This document shows positions 1 to 7,564 of a stretch of 21,745 nt of DNA, one piece after another. The stretch comes from JBOGEN01 sp050743265 (GTDB lineage Bacteria; Actinomycetota; Actinomycetes; JBOGEN01), in NCBI GenBank assembly GCA_050743265.1, contig JBOGEN010000212.1, positions 1 to 21,745 of the forward strand, read 5' to 3'. Position 1 is the first letter of the stretch, and every line of letters starts with the position of its first letter. The notes beneath the pieces are model-generated. The model searched no databases and was not told where the DNA came from. It saw nothing but the letters and a program-made list of their open reading frames with translations. The position numbers and the translations under genes were made by a program.

Positions 1-165
1 GCGGACACGTTCCCCGCGCGCGCCCCGGTGCGACGCATCGACGGGGTGCTGGCCGGCGCGGGGCTCGACGTGCTGCGCTGCGGTGTCCCCGACGTGCCCG
101 GTGCCGCGGAGGCGAGCGACCACCTGCCCGTGCTCGCCGACCTCGTACCGGCCGCGGCGCGGTAG
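1..165 (+). CDS. Endonuclease/exonuclease/phosphatase family protein, C-terminal fragment
   Basis: The gene enters from the left edge; only the last 54 codons are present, ending in TAG at 163-165. The visible part contains RIDGVL followed about 30 residues later by SDHLPVLADL. This is the usual end of the EEP fold: an Asp of the core beta sheet, then the catalytic SDH triplet whose His acts as general base in Mg-dependent phosphodiester or phosphomonoester cleavage. The family covers DNases, sphingomyelinase-like enzymes and inositol phosphatases, and the substrate cannot be told from this fragment. The stop lies 26 bp from the convergent stop of the next gene. Confidence 0.7.
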   Translation, partial: ADTFPARAPVRRIDGVLAGAGLDVLRCGVPDVPGAAEASDHLPVLADLVPAAAR

Positions 166-191
166 CACGCACGCTGCGTCGACGCGGCCAG

Positions 192-965
192 TCAGACGAC
201 GGCGCCGTCGTCCGGGCCCGAGTCCGACGGTGGACGGTCCTTCATCCGGACGACGAGCGTGACGAAGCCGGCCACGAACCCCGCCACGACGAGGAGGATG
301 AGCTCCTCGGGCAGGTCCACGCCGAACAGCGTGGCGGCGAAGAGGAACACCGGGGTGCCCAGCAGCGCTGCCCACGACCAGCGGGTCAGCGCGTCACCGC
401 GCGGGAGCGGCGGCGGGGTCGGCGGGATGAAGTGGTGTTCGTCGTCGTTGTCCGGGTGCGACGACTCCACGTACGGCGGCTCCGCACCGGGTGGCTCGGC
501 CTGCGGTGGCTCGGCCTGCGGTGGCTCGGAGTGCTGGACCGCCCGCGGCGTCCCTGTCTCGCCCGCACCGGGCTCGGAGTCCTCCTCGACGTCTTCCGCC
601 GCTGGCCATGGCCGCGACTCGCCTGCCGCGGGTGCGTCGAACGCGGCCACCAGGGCGTCCCACTCGGCGTCGGCGGTGTCGGCCGTATCCGCCGCATCGG
701 CCGCGCCGTGCGTGTCATCGGCTCCGGGCGGGGGCACCTGGTCAGGGTGCGTGTCGCCAGGTGGGTCCGGCTCCAGTGTCTGCCGCGCTCGGGCCGAGGC
801 CGTGCTGTCCACCCAGAGGACCAGGTGGCCCTCCACATCGCCGACGACATACGCCGCGACGCCCACCGAGCGCAGCGCCTCCAGGGCTTGCCGCCACGTG
901 TCCGGGGCGACCTCGCCCAGCGACGTGTACGCCGAGGCCTGCAGCCCGTTGTCGCGCGTCTCCAC
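192..965 (-). CDS. Conserved hypothetical protein with two C-terminal membrane helices
   Basis: This is a 257-residue protein of unknown function. The GTG start at 965 is chosen because it lies 4 nt after the stop of the upstream hydrolase gene and has GGAAGG 8 nt before it; the open frame extends further upstream but only inside the hydrolase gene. The N-terminal 65 residues look like a small folded domain (APDTWRQALEALRSVGVAAYVV, then a strand ending HLVLWVD). A long low-complexity acidic, Ala- and Pro-rich linker with a QAEPP repeat follows. Near the C terminus are two hydrophobic segments (WAALLGTPVFLFAATLFGV and LILLVVAGFVAGFVTLVVR) and a short charged tail. The likely topology is a cytoplasmic sensor-like domain tethered to the membrane by a hairpin. 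The operon partner is the hydrolase at 970-1734. No function is claimed. Confidence 0.7.
   Translation of the reverse strand: METRDNGLQASAYTSLGEVAPDTWRQALEALRSVGVAAYVVGDVEGHLVLWVDSTASARARQTLEPDPPGDTHPDQVPPPGADDTHGAADAADTADTADAEWDALVAAFDAPAAGESRPWPAAEDVEEDSEPGAGETGTPRAVQHSEPPQAEPPQAEPPGAEPPYVESSHPDNDDEHHFIPPTPPPLPRGDALTRWSWAALLGTPVFLFAATLFGVDLPEELILLVVAGFVAGFVTLVVRMKDRPPSDSGPDDGAVV
490..534. repeat. 15-bp in-frame tandem repeat, three units
   Basis: The unit GGTGGCTCGGCCTGC occurs perfectly at 490-504 and 505-519, and with two mismatches at 520-534. On the coding (minus) strand it encodes the repeated pentapeptide QAEPP in the linker of the membrane protein. Because the unit is a multiple of three, copy-number change would keep the frame. 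Confidence 0.85.
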
Positions 966-969
966 GGGC

Positions 970-1734
970 TCAGCCTTCCACGGCGGCAGGGGAGTGGCGT
1001 CGGAGGAAGTCGAGGCTGCCCTCGACGATTGCCGGGGCGTCGTGGTCGAGCGTTGCCACGTGGTAGCTGTCCGCGCAGAGGCGCTCCTCCACATCGGTGG
1101 ACGAGATGCGCGAGAGAAGCGTCCGCGCGTTCGAAGGCTCGACGACGTGGTCGACGGCCGACCTGAACAGTAGGACGGGCTGGGTCACCTTCGGCAGGTC
1201 GCGACGCGTCAGCGCCCACAGCTCGGTGAGCGAGTGCAGGGCGGCGAGCGGCATCCGGTCGTACGCCACCTCGACCACGCCCGGCTTGCAGATGTCGCTG
1301 CCGATGCCGGGCGCCGACCGCACCACATGCCGGGCCAGCCCGACCAGACGGATCGCGGCCTTCTCGCTCGCCAGGGACGGGTTCACCAGGACGAGCCCGG
1401 CGACGCCCGGCCCATGCACCTCGGCAAGACGGAGGCTCAGCGTCCCGCCCATGGACAGCCCCATGACGAACACCGAGCCGCACCGCTCGGACAGGTCGGT
1501 GAAGGCACGCTCGAGGGCGGCGTACCAGTCCTGCCAGCCGGTCACCGCGAGGTCCTGCCAGCGGGTCCCGTGGCCGGGGAGACGGGGCAGCGCGACCGTG
1601 TGCCCGGCCGCTGCCAGCGCCTCGGCCCAGGGGCGCAGCGACTGCGGCGTGCCGGTGAAGCCGTGGCAGAGCAGCACGCCGAGTGGGCCTCCGTCGGCCG
1701 CGTACGGCTCGGCACCGGGCATGAGGCGGGTCAC
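970..1734 (-). CDS. Alpha/beta-hydrolase, carboxylesterase / monoacylglycerol-lipase type
   Basis: A 254-residue serine hydrolase of the Est30/carboxylesterase type. Visible features are the oxyanion-hole motif HGFTG (24-28), the nucleophile elbow GLSMGG with Ser94, the acid Asp195 in FRSAVDHVV, and the base His225 in DSYHVATLD, all in the usual order and spacing. The GTG start at 1734 has GAGGAG 5 nt upstream. There is no signal peptide, so it is cytoplasmic. The family hydrolyses short- to medium-chain acyl esters or monoacylglycerols. It sits divergent to a PlsC-type acyltransferase, which fits a lipid-turnover role, but that is inference. The downstream membrane-protein gene begins 4 nt after the stop, so the two are co-transcribed and probably translationally coupled. 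Confidence 0.88.
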   Translation of the reverse strand: MTRLMPGAEPYAADGGPLGVLLCHGFTGTPQSLRPWAEALAAAGHTVALPRLPGHGTRWQDLAVTGWQDWYAALERAFTDLSERCGSVFVMGLSMGGTLSLRLAEVHGPGVAGLVLVNPSLASEKAAIRLVGLARHVVRSAPGIGSDICKPGVVEVAYDRMPLAALHSLTELWALTRRDLPKVTQPVLLFRSAVDHVVEPSNARTLLSRISSTDVEERLCADSYHVATLDHDAPAIVEGSLDFLRRHSPAAVEG

Positions 1735-1874
1735 GGGCGCTCCTCGGCGAGCAGATGTGGCCGGAACGGGGGCGGTGTCCCGCGCATCGTTGCACGGACA
1801 CCGGGAAGGATGCGACGAGAAGTATCGGGGGAAACACCGGCCGTGGGCGGCTCGAGCACGCTGCGTCGGCGGTC

Positions 1875-1892
1875 CGTGACGCAGGGGTCACG
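1875..1892. promoter_or_regulatory. Perfect 6-bp inverted repeat, candidate operator
   Basis: CGTGAC, six bases, GTCACG forms a perfect dyad that ends exactly where the -35 box of the acyltransferase promoter begins. That is where an activator touching RNA polymerase, or a repressor, would bind. The arms resemble Crp-type half-sites, but the spacing is 2 bp longer than GTGA-N6-TCAC, so the cognate regulator is unknown. Confidence 0.4.
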
Positions 1893-1922
1893 TTGCCCGC
1901 TGAGGGCCGGTGTCTCTAGGGT
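1893..1922 (+). promoter_or_regulatory. Housekeeping-type promoter of the acyltransferase gene
   Basis: TTGCCC (1893-1898), an 18-nt spacer and TAGGGT (1917-1922) match an actinobacterial vegetative promoter. Transcription would start near 1929, giving a 5' leader of about 30 nt before the start at 1960. Confidence 0.6.
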
Positions 1923-1959
1923 TCGGCCAGCGGGCTGACCTGATGGGATGCGAGGTGGG

Positions 1960-2733
1960 ATGTTCTACTGGCTGCTCAAGCGGATCGTCTTGGGCCCGGT
2001 GCTCCGGCTGCTCTTCCGGCCGTGGGTGGAGGGCTCCGAGAACATCCCCGCGCGAGGGGGCGCGATCCTGGCGAGCAACCACCTCTCCTTCTCCGACTCG
2101 ATCTTCCTGCCGCTCATGGTCCCCCGAAAGATGACCTTCCTCGCAAAGTCGGACTACTTCACCGGACGTGGGCTCAAGGGTCGTCTCACCGCGGGGTTCT
2201 TCAAGGGTGTGGGCCAGCTGCCCGTCGACCGGTCCGGCGGGAGGGCCAGCGAGGCGGCCCTGAACACCGGGCTCTCCGTGCTGGGCCGTGAGGACCTGCT
2301 CGGCATCTACCCCGAGGGCACGAGGTCCCCGGACGGTCGCCTCTACCGCGGCAAGACGGGGGTGGCGCGGATGGCGCTCGAGGCGGGCGTCCCTGTCATC
2401 CCCGTCGCCATGATCGACACGGAGAAGATCCAGCCTCCCGGCCGGGTCTGGCCCAAGATCGGCCGCATCGGCATCCGCATCGGAAAGCCGCTCGACTTCT
2501 CGCGGTACAAGGGGCTGGAGAGCGACAGGTTCGTCCTGCGCTCGATGACGGACGAGCTGATGTACGAGCTCATGCTGCTCTCCGGCCAGGAGTACGTGGA
2601 CATGTACGCGTCCAAGGCCAAGAGCGAGCTGGCCCGTGCCGCGTCCGGCCCCCGGGTCGGCGGGACCCCGCCCCGCCAGCCCGACGTGTCCGACGTGGAC
2701 ACCCCGCGGGCCGCCGACAGCGGCGCCGCCTGA
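1960..2733 (+). CDS. 1-acyl-sn-glycerol-3-phosphate acyltransferase (PlsC-like)
   Basis: A 257-residue acyltransferase of the PlsC/LPLAT family, which transfers an acyl chain to lysophosphatidate or a related lysophospholipid at the membrane. Visible are the catalytic box NHLSFSD (His41, Asp46), the YPEGTRS glycerophosphate-binding box near residue 110, and VPVIPVAM further on. The N terminus (MFYWLLKRIVLGPVLRLLF) is a membrane-associating amphipathic stretch. I chose the ATG at 1960, which has GAGG 4 nt upstream, over the in-frame ATG at 1948, because family members as I recall them begin with the same Trp/Tyr-rich stretch. The last 40 residues are Pro/Ala-rich and probably disordered. It is transcribed alone and converges on the peptidase gene at 2809. 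Confidence 0.9.
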   Translation: MFYWLLKRIVLGPVLRLLFRPWVEGSENIPARGGAILASNHLSFSDSIFLPLMVPRKMTFLAKSDYFTGRGLKGRLTAGFFKGVGQLPVDRSGGRASEAALNTGLSVLGREDLLGIYPEGTRSPDGRLYRGKTGVARMALEAGVPVIPVAMIDTEKIQPPGRVWPKIGRIGIRIGKPLDFSRYKGLESDRFVLRSMTDELMYELMLLSGQEYVDMYASKAKSELARAASGPRVGGTPPRQPDVSDVDTPRAADSGAA

Positions 2734-2808
2734 GCCACGTCCACACCGCCGGGTCGAGCACCACCTGGCCCGGTCAGCAAGGCAGCCGCGTCGAGCACGA
2801 ACGAGTCC

Positions 2809-3981
2809 TCAGGGCCGTCCGGGCACCTCGGGCTCCGGCTCCGCCGGCTGCACGGAGTGGCTCGGGAACTCCTCCAGCGGGCCGGTGACGTTGACGTCCC
2901 ACTCGCGGAACGTCAGGTCGCTCTGCAGGTACACGGCGAGCAGCTCGGCCACGTGGCGGACGCCGTCGATGTGGGTGCGCTCGTGCCCGTGGCTCGAGTC
3001 GACCCCGAAGCCGACGAGCGCCGTCCGCAGCTCGAGACCGGCCTCCAGCGCCGGTGCGGCGTCGGAGCGGTAGTGCCGGAAGACGTCACGGACGGCCGGG
3101 ATGCCGTGCCGGTCGGCCAGCCCGAGGATCTTGCGGGTGAGGTGGTAGTCGAACGGGCCGGTCATGTCCTGCATGCAGATGTTGACCGTCTCCTCGCGCG
3201 ACTCCTGGCCGGGGGCGACGACCGCGTTGTCCACCGCGACGAGCTCGGAGACCGACTCGTCGATGCCGTGCGTGGCGCCGAAGCCGACCTCCTCGAAGAT
3301 CGTGACCAGCAGGTGGGACTGCACCGGCAGGTGCACGCCGGACTCGACGACGGCCTTCACCGCGGCGAGGCAGGCCGCCACGCCTGCCTTGTCGTCGAGG
3401 TGGCGCGACTTGAGGTACCCGTGCGGGGTCACCGTGGCCCACGCGTCCATCGCGACGAAGTCGCCGACGCGGATGCCGAGGTCGGCCAGCTCGCGTGCGG
3501 TGCGCACCGGCTCGTCCACGCGGATCTCCACCAACGGCCACCCCACGCCCTGCGTGTCGACCTCGTCCCCGAAGGAGTGGCCGCTGGACTTCAGCGGGAG
3601 CACGGTGCCGCTGTAGCGGTCCGTGTCCGTGAGGATCGTCACCGACGAGCCCTCGGCGAAGCGGGCGCTGTGCGTGCCGACCGGGACGACCTCGAGGCGG
3701 CCGTTGTCCTTGAGCCGCTTGACCATGCAGCCGATCGTGTCCGCGTGCACGGCGAGCGCGCGGCTGCCCTGCTCCCGCTCTCCGGGGAGCGTGGCGACCA
3801 GCACGCCGCGGCGGGTGACGGTGAAGCTCACCCCCAGCGCGTTGAGCCGGTCACCGACGAGCTGCATCACCGCGTCCGTCCGCCCGGACGGGCTCGGTGT
3901 ACGCAGCAGCTCGAAGAGGACCTCCAGCATGTACTCGGTGTCGATCGTCAGGAGCTTGGGCACCGGGACAGTGTGCGTCAC
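2809..3981 (-). CDS. M42-family metallopeptidase of the NAGGN osmoprotectant system
   Basis: A 390-residue M42 (glutamyl aminopeptidase-like) dinuclear zinc hydrolase. Motifs are VHADTIG (His79 metal ligand, Asp81), HLDDKAG (Asp196/Asp197, bridging metal ligand), IFEEVGFGATHG (Glu230 base, Glu231 ligand), Asp251, and a C-terminal SSHGHERTH supplying the last His ligand. Length and motif order are typical. The GTG start overlaps the synthetase stop in a GTGA junction. M42 proteins in this position form the third member of the known NAGGN trio. A role in hydrolysing the dipeptide or processing an intermediate is plausible, but as far as I know it is not settled. It is the last gene of the operon. 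The short gap to the convergent acyltransferase (2734-2808) shows only a weak CCGGG/CCCGG hairpin. Confidence 0.9.
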   Translation of the reverse strand: MTHTVPVPKLLTIDTEYMLEVLFELLRTPSPSGRTDAVMQLVGDRLNALGVSFTVTRRGVLVATLPGEREQGSRALAVHADTIGCMVKRLKDNGRLEVVPVGTHSARFAEGSSVTILTDTDRYSGTVLPLKSSGHSFGDEVDTQGVGWPLVEIRVDEPVRTARELADLGIRVGDFVAMDAWATVTPHGYLKSRHLDDKAGVAACLAAVKAVVESGVHLPVQSHLLVTIFEEVGFGATHGIDESVSELVAVDNAVVAPGQESREETVNICMQDMTGPFDYHLTRKILGLADRHGIPAVRDVFRHYRSDAAPALEAGLELRTALVGFGVDSSHGHERTHIDGVRHVAELLAVYLQSDLTFREWDVNVTGPLEEFPSHSVQPAEPEPEVPGRP

Positions 3982-5786
3982 GCGGTGTCGCCCTCGGCAA
4001 CGTGCCCGGCGGGACGCGGGCGCTCAGGTCGCCACCCGCGCGGGATGGCCCTGGTCGCGGGGAAGAGCATGTCGACGAAGCGCTCGGCGGTGGGCTGCGG
4101 ATCGTGGTTCGCGAGGCCCGGCCGCTCGTTGGCCTCGACGAGGACGTAGTCCGCCTCGGACACCGACGGGACGAGCATGTCCAGCCCCGTCACCGGTATG
4201 CCGATGGCCCGGCTGGCCCGGACCGCGGCGTCGGCGAGCGCCGGGTGCAGGTCCGCGGTGACGTCGTGCATCGTGCCGCCGGTGTGCAGGTTGGCGGTAC
4301 GCCGGACCCGCAGGTTCTGCCCGGGGTCGAGCACGTCGTCGAGGTCGAAGCCGGCGGCCTGCACGGTCTGCACCGTCGTCTCGTCCAGCGGGATGCGTGA
4401 CTCGCCGCCGGTGGCGGCCTCCCGGCGCCGGCTCTGGGTGTCGATGAGCTGGCGAACGGTGTGGCGTCCGGTACCCGTGATGGTCGCCGGGCGACGGACG
4501 GCCGCGGCCACGACCTCGTAGTCGATGACGATGATGCGCAGGTCGTCCCCCTCGACACACTCCTCGAGCAGCACCTCGGGGCAGTACGCCCTGGCGTGCT
4601 CGACTGCGCGCGCGAGGTGGTCCGGCTTCGTCACCCCGACGGTGATGCCGTTGCCCTGCTCGCCCCGGGCGGGCTTGACGACGAGCTCGCCGCACTCGGC
4701 GAGGAACTGCGCGTCCTGCTCCTCGTCCCCGCCGAGCTGCCCCCGGGCGACCCGCAGCCCGGCGGCGGCGAAGATGCGCCGGGTGACCCGCTTGTCGTCG
4801 CAGCGGCTCATCGCCACCGCGGTGGTGAGCTCGGAGAGCGACTCGCGGGTGAGCACCGTCCGGCCGCCGTGGGACAGCCGCATCTCGCCCCAGTCCGGGT
4901 CGAGCACCTCCACGAGGATGCCGCGGCGGCGGGCCTCGTCGGCGATCATCCGGGCGTACGGGTTCAGCCGGTCCACGAGCTCGATTCCGGGGGAGAACAG
5001 CGGCTCGTTGATCGGGTTCTTGCGCTTGACGCAGAACACGGGCACCCGGCGGAACCCCAGCTTGCGGTACAGCCGGATCGCGGGCGTGTTGTCGTGGAGC
5101 ACCGAGAGGTCGAGGTACGCGCGGCCGCGCGCGATGTAGCGCTCCGCGAGCACCCGGACGAGCGCCTCGCCCACGTTCGGCACCGTGCACTGCGGATCTA
5201 CGGCGAGGCACCACAGGCTGGTGCCGTGCTCGGGGTCGTCGAACGCGGTGGTGTGGTCGATCCCGGTCACCGTGCCGAGGATGCGGCCGCTGCGGGCGTC
5301 CTCGGCGACGAGGTACGTGAACCGCTTGGTGCGCTGGTTGTCCCAGAGCACGTGGGACGGTGCGGTCACCATGCCGCAGGCGGCGTAGATGCGGTTGACC
5401 TCGTCCGCGTCCTTCTCCTCGCGCATCTTGCGGACGACGACGTCGCGCACCTGCTCGCGCCGCGGCCGGTACCGGTGCAGGTCGAGCCGGTACGTAAAGG
5501 AGGGGTCGACGAACAGCTCGTCCGGCGCGAGGGACACCAGCACGTGCGGGTCACGGACGTAGATGCAGATGTCACGCCGCCCGGACTTCTCCGCCCGCAG
5601 CGCGGCGAGGATGGCGTCGTGCCGGTCGAACGTCTGGCCGAAGACGAGGCGCCCCCAGCCGCACTCGAGGACGACGTCCGACCCCATCTCGGAGGTGAAG
5701 TGCTGGGGCGGCTCGCGCCAGCTCTCGGTCGAGAGCGCGCTGCGCTCGACCCAGCGTTCGGTGTCTCGATCCACCTGGTCCCTCAC
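3978..5786 (-). CDS. ngs: N-acetylglutaminylglutamine synthetase (GNAT / ATP-grasp fusion)
   Basis: A 602-residue two-domain enzyme. The N-terminal half holds a GNAT acetyltransferase, with a CoA-binding region around GTSLWCLAVDP and the end motif NTPAIRLYRKLGF (about residues 195-255). The C-terminal half is an ATP-grasp ligase, with ELVVKPARGEQGNGITVGV (about 370-390), a VLLEECVEGDDLR loop and ANERPGLANHD near the end. Together they would acetylate Gln/Glu and ligate a second Gln to make N-acetylglutaminylglutamine, the precursor of the compatible solute NAGGN. I place the start at GTG 5786, which overlaps the amidotransferase TGA as GTGA, exactly like the downstream junction with the peptidase. 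An in-frame ATG at 5807 lies inside the upstream gene and is less likely. The assignment rests on domain order plus both neighbours. Confidence 0.9.
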   Translation of the reverse strand: MRDQVDRDTERWVERSALSTESWREPPQHFTSEMGSDVVLECGWGRLVFGQTFDRHDAILAALRAEKSGRRDICIYVRDPHVLVSLAPDELFVDPSFTYRLDLHRYRPRREQVRDVVVRKMREEKDADEVNRIYAACGMVTAPSHVLWDNQRTKRFTYLVAEDARSGRILGTVTGIDHTTAFDDPEHGTSLWCLAVDPQCTVPNVGEALVRVLAERYIARGRAYLDLSVLHDNTPAIRLYRKLGFRRVPVFCVKRKNPINEPLFSPGIELVDRLNPYARMIADEARRRGILVEVLDPDWGEMRLSHGGRTVLTRESLSELTTAVAMSRCDDKRVTRRIFAAAGLRVARGQLGGDEEQDAQFLAECGELVVKPARGEQGNGITVGVTKPDHLARAVEHARAYCPEVLLEECVEGDDLRIIVIDYEVVAAAVRRPATITGTGRHTVRQLIDTQSRRREAATGGESRIPLDETTVQTVQAAGFDLDDVLDPGQNLRVRRTANLHTGGTMHDVTADLHPALADAAVRASRAIGIPVTGLDMLVPSVSEADYVLVEANERPGLANHDPQPTAERFVDMLFPATRAIPRGWRPERPRPAGHVAEGDTA

Positions 5787-7564
5787 AGACCCTGCGCCTG
5801 CAGCCACATCTCGAGCAGGCCCAGCTGCCAGAGCTTGTTGCCACGCAGCGGGGTCAGCTCCCCGTTCGGGTCGGCGAGCAGGGCATCGGTGTACTCGGGG
5901 CGGAACAGCCCCCGCTCCTCGGCCGCGCTGGAGTGCAGCGTGTCACGGACCTCGTCCAGGTAGCGGCCCTGCAGGTGCTTGAGCGCGGGCACCGGGAAGT
6001 AGCCCTTCGGCCTGTCGATCACGTCGGCAGGGACGACCCGGCGCGCCGCCTCCTTGAGCACGCCCTTGCCGCCCTGGGCGAGCTTGTGATCGGGCGGGCA
6101 GGTGGCGGCAAGCTCGACGAGCTCGTGGTCGAGGAAGGGCACTCGTGCCTCGAGCCCCCAGGCCATGGTCATGTTGTCCACCCGCTTGACCGGGTCGTCC
6201 ACGAGCATGACCTCGGTGTCGAGGCGCAGCGCGGCGTCCACCGGCGTCTCGGCGCCGTCCCGGGCGAAGTGGGCCGCGACGAAGTCCCTGCTGGCGCCGG
6301 CCTCGAGCAGGTACGGCGCCGTGACGACGTCGGCCATCTCCGTGTGGGGCCGGTCGAAGAACGCCTCGGCGTACGTGTCCACGGCCCCGTCCCGCGCGGT
6401 CTGGGCCATCGGCGGGTACCAGTGGTAGCCGGCGAACACCTCGTCCGCACCCTGACCGGACTGGACGACTTTGACGTGCCGGCTCACCTGCTCGCTCAGC
6501 AGGTAGAAGGCGACCGCGTCGTGGCTGACCATCGGCTCGCTCATCGCGGAGACCGCGTCGCCGAGGGCGGGCAGCAGCCGGGTGGAGTCGATCCTGATGC
6601 GGTGGTGGTCGGTGTCGAAGTGGCTGGCGATGACGTCGGAGTACTTGAACTCGTCGCCCTCCTCGCCCCCGGCCGCCTCGAAGCCGATGCTGAACGTGGA
6701 CAGGCCCTGCTGGCCCTCCTCGGCGAGCAGTCCGACGACGAGGGACGAGTCGACGCCCCCGGAGAGCAGCACTCCGACCGGGACGTCCGCGACGAGGCGA
6801 CGCCGCACAGCGGTCCGCAGCGCGCCGAGCACCGCCTCCTCCCACTCGCCGGAGCTCATCGACGCCCTCGCCGGGTCGCGGCGGTACGCGGGCTGCCAGA
6901 ACACGCGCTCTCGGCTGCGGCCGTCCGGCTCGACGACGCGGACCGTCGCCGGTGGCAGCTTGCGGACCCCGCGCAGGATCGTCCGCGGCGCGGGCACGAC
7001 CGAGTGGAACGTGAGGTAGTGGTGCAGCGCCACCGGGTCGACGTCGGTGTCGACGTCACCCGCCCGGAGCAGCGCCGGGAGCGTCGACGCGAACCGCAGC
7101 CGTCCCGGCGTCTCGGACAGGTAGAGCGGCTTGATCCCGAGCCGGTCTCGGGCCAGTACGAGCCGCCCGGAGTCACGTTCGACGATCGCCAGCGCGAACA
7201 TGCCGAGGAAGTGGTCGACGAAGTCCTCGCCCCACCGGTGGTACGCCTTGAGGATCACCTCGGTGTCGCTGGTCGAGAAGAAGCGGTACCCGGCGTCCTC
7301 GAGCGTGGAGCGCAGCTGCTTGTAGTTGTAGATGCAGCCGTTGAACACGATCGAGAGCCCGAGGTCGGAGTCGACCATGGGCTGCGCCCCGTGCGAGGAC
7401 AGGTCGATGATCTTCAGCCGCCGATGGCCGAGCGCGACCGTTCCCTGAGCCCACACGCCGCTGCCGTCGGGTCCTCGGGTGGCCATCGCGTCGGCCATCC
7501 GTCCGACCGCGGCGACGTCCGCCGCCGTGCCGTCGTAGCGCAGCTCACCGCTCAGTCCGCACAT
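5783..7564 (-). CDS. asnO: N-acetylglutaminylglutamine amidotransferase (asparagine-synthase-like)
   Basis: A 593-residue class II glutamine amidotransferase. Met1 is followed by the N-terminal nucleophile Cys2 (MCGLSG), with RGPDGSG, FNGCIYNY and the glutaminase-site loop downstream. The C-terminal half carries the PP-loop SGGVDSS (near residue 268) and the YPPMA and GLEARVPFLDHELVE motifs of asparagine synthases. In the NAGGN pathway this family converts the C-terminal carboxylate of N-acetylglutaminylglutamine to the amide, using ATP and Gln. It is the first gene of a three-gene operon whose two internal junctions are both 4-bp GTGA overlaps. Without its neighbours it would be called AsnB, so the trio context decides the function. 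The Shine-Dalgarno is weak (AAGGA about 13 nt upstream). Osmotic induction is expected from the family but is not shown here. Confidence 0.9.
   Translation of the reverse strand: MCGLSGELRYDGTAADVAAVGRMADAMATRGPDGSGVWAQGTVALGHRRLKIIDLSSHGAQPMVDSDLGLSIVFNGCIYNYKQLRSTLEDAGYRFFSTSDTEVILKAYHRWGEDFVDHFLGMFALAIVERDSGRLVLARDRLGIKPLYLSETPGRLRFASTLPALLRAGDVDTDVDPVALHHYLTFHSVVPAPRTILRGVRKLPPATVRVVEPDGRSRERVFWQPAYRRDPARASMSSGEWEEAVLGALRTAVRRRLVADVPVGVLLSGGVDSSLVVGLLAEEGQQGLSTFSIGFEAAGGEEGDEFKYSDVIASHFDTDHHRIRIDSTRLLPALGDAVSAMSEPMVSHDAVAFYLLSEQVSRHVKVVQSGQGADEVFAGYHWYPPMAQTARDGAVDTYAEAFFDRPHTEMADVVTAPYLLEAGASRDFVAAHFARDGAETPVDAALRLDTEVMLVDDPVKRVDNMTMAWGLEARVPFLDHELVELAATCPPDHKLAQGGKGVLKEAARRVVPADVIDRPKGYFPVPALKHLQGRYLDEVRDTLHSSAAEERGLFRPEYTDALLADPNGELTPLRGNKLWQLGLLEMWLQAQGL

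Noticed and set aside
386..1891. Long minus-strand frame overlapping the hydrolase and membrane-protein genes
   Set aside because: The product is Arg/Pro-rich with no recognisable domain. It is the frame-shifted shadow of two real genes, as expected in very GC-rich DNA.
1875..1892. Canonical Crp/GlxR site
   Set aside because: GTG and CAC are separated by 10 instead of 8 bases, so it is reported only as an unassigned dyad.
1948..1950. ATG upstream of the acyltransferase as start
   Set aside because: It adds four residues, has no Shine-Dalgarno, and the family N terminus as I recall it matches the ATG at 1960.
5805..5807. ATG as start of the NAGGN synthetase
   Set aside because: It lies inside the end of the amidotransferase gene; the GTGA overlap at 5783-5786 mirrors the next junction and is more likely.
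2857..5963. Long plus-strand open frames opposite the NAGGN operon
   Set aside because: They are antisense to clearly assigned enzymes with full motif sets, and their translations are low-complexity Val/Asp/Arg-rich sequence.
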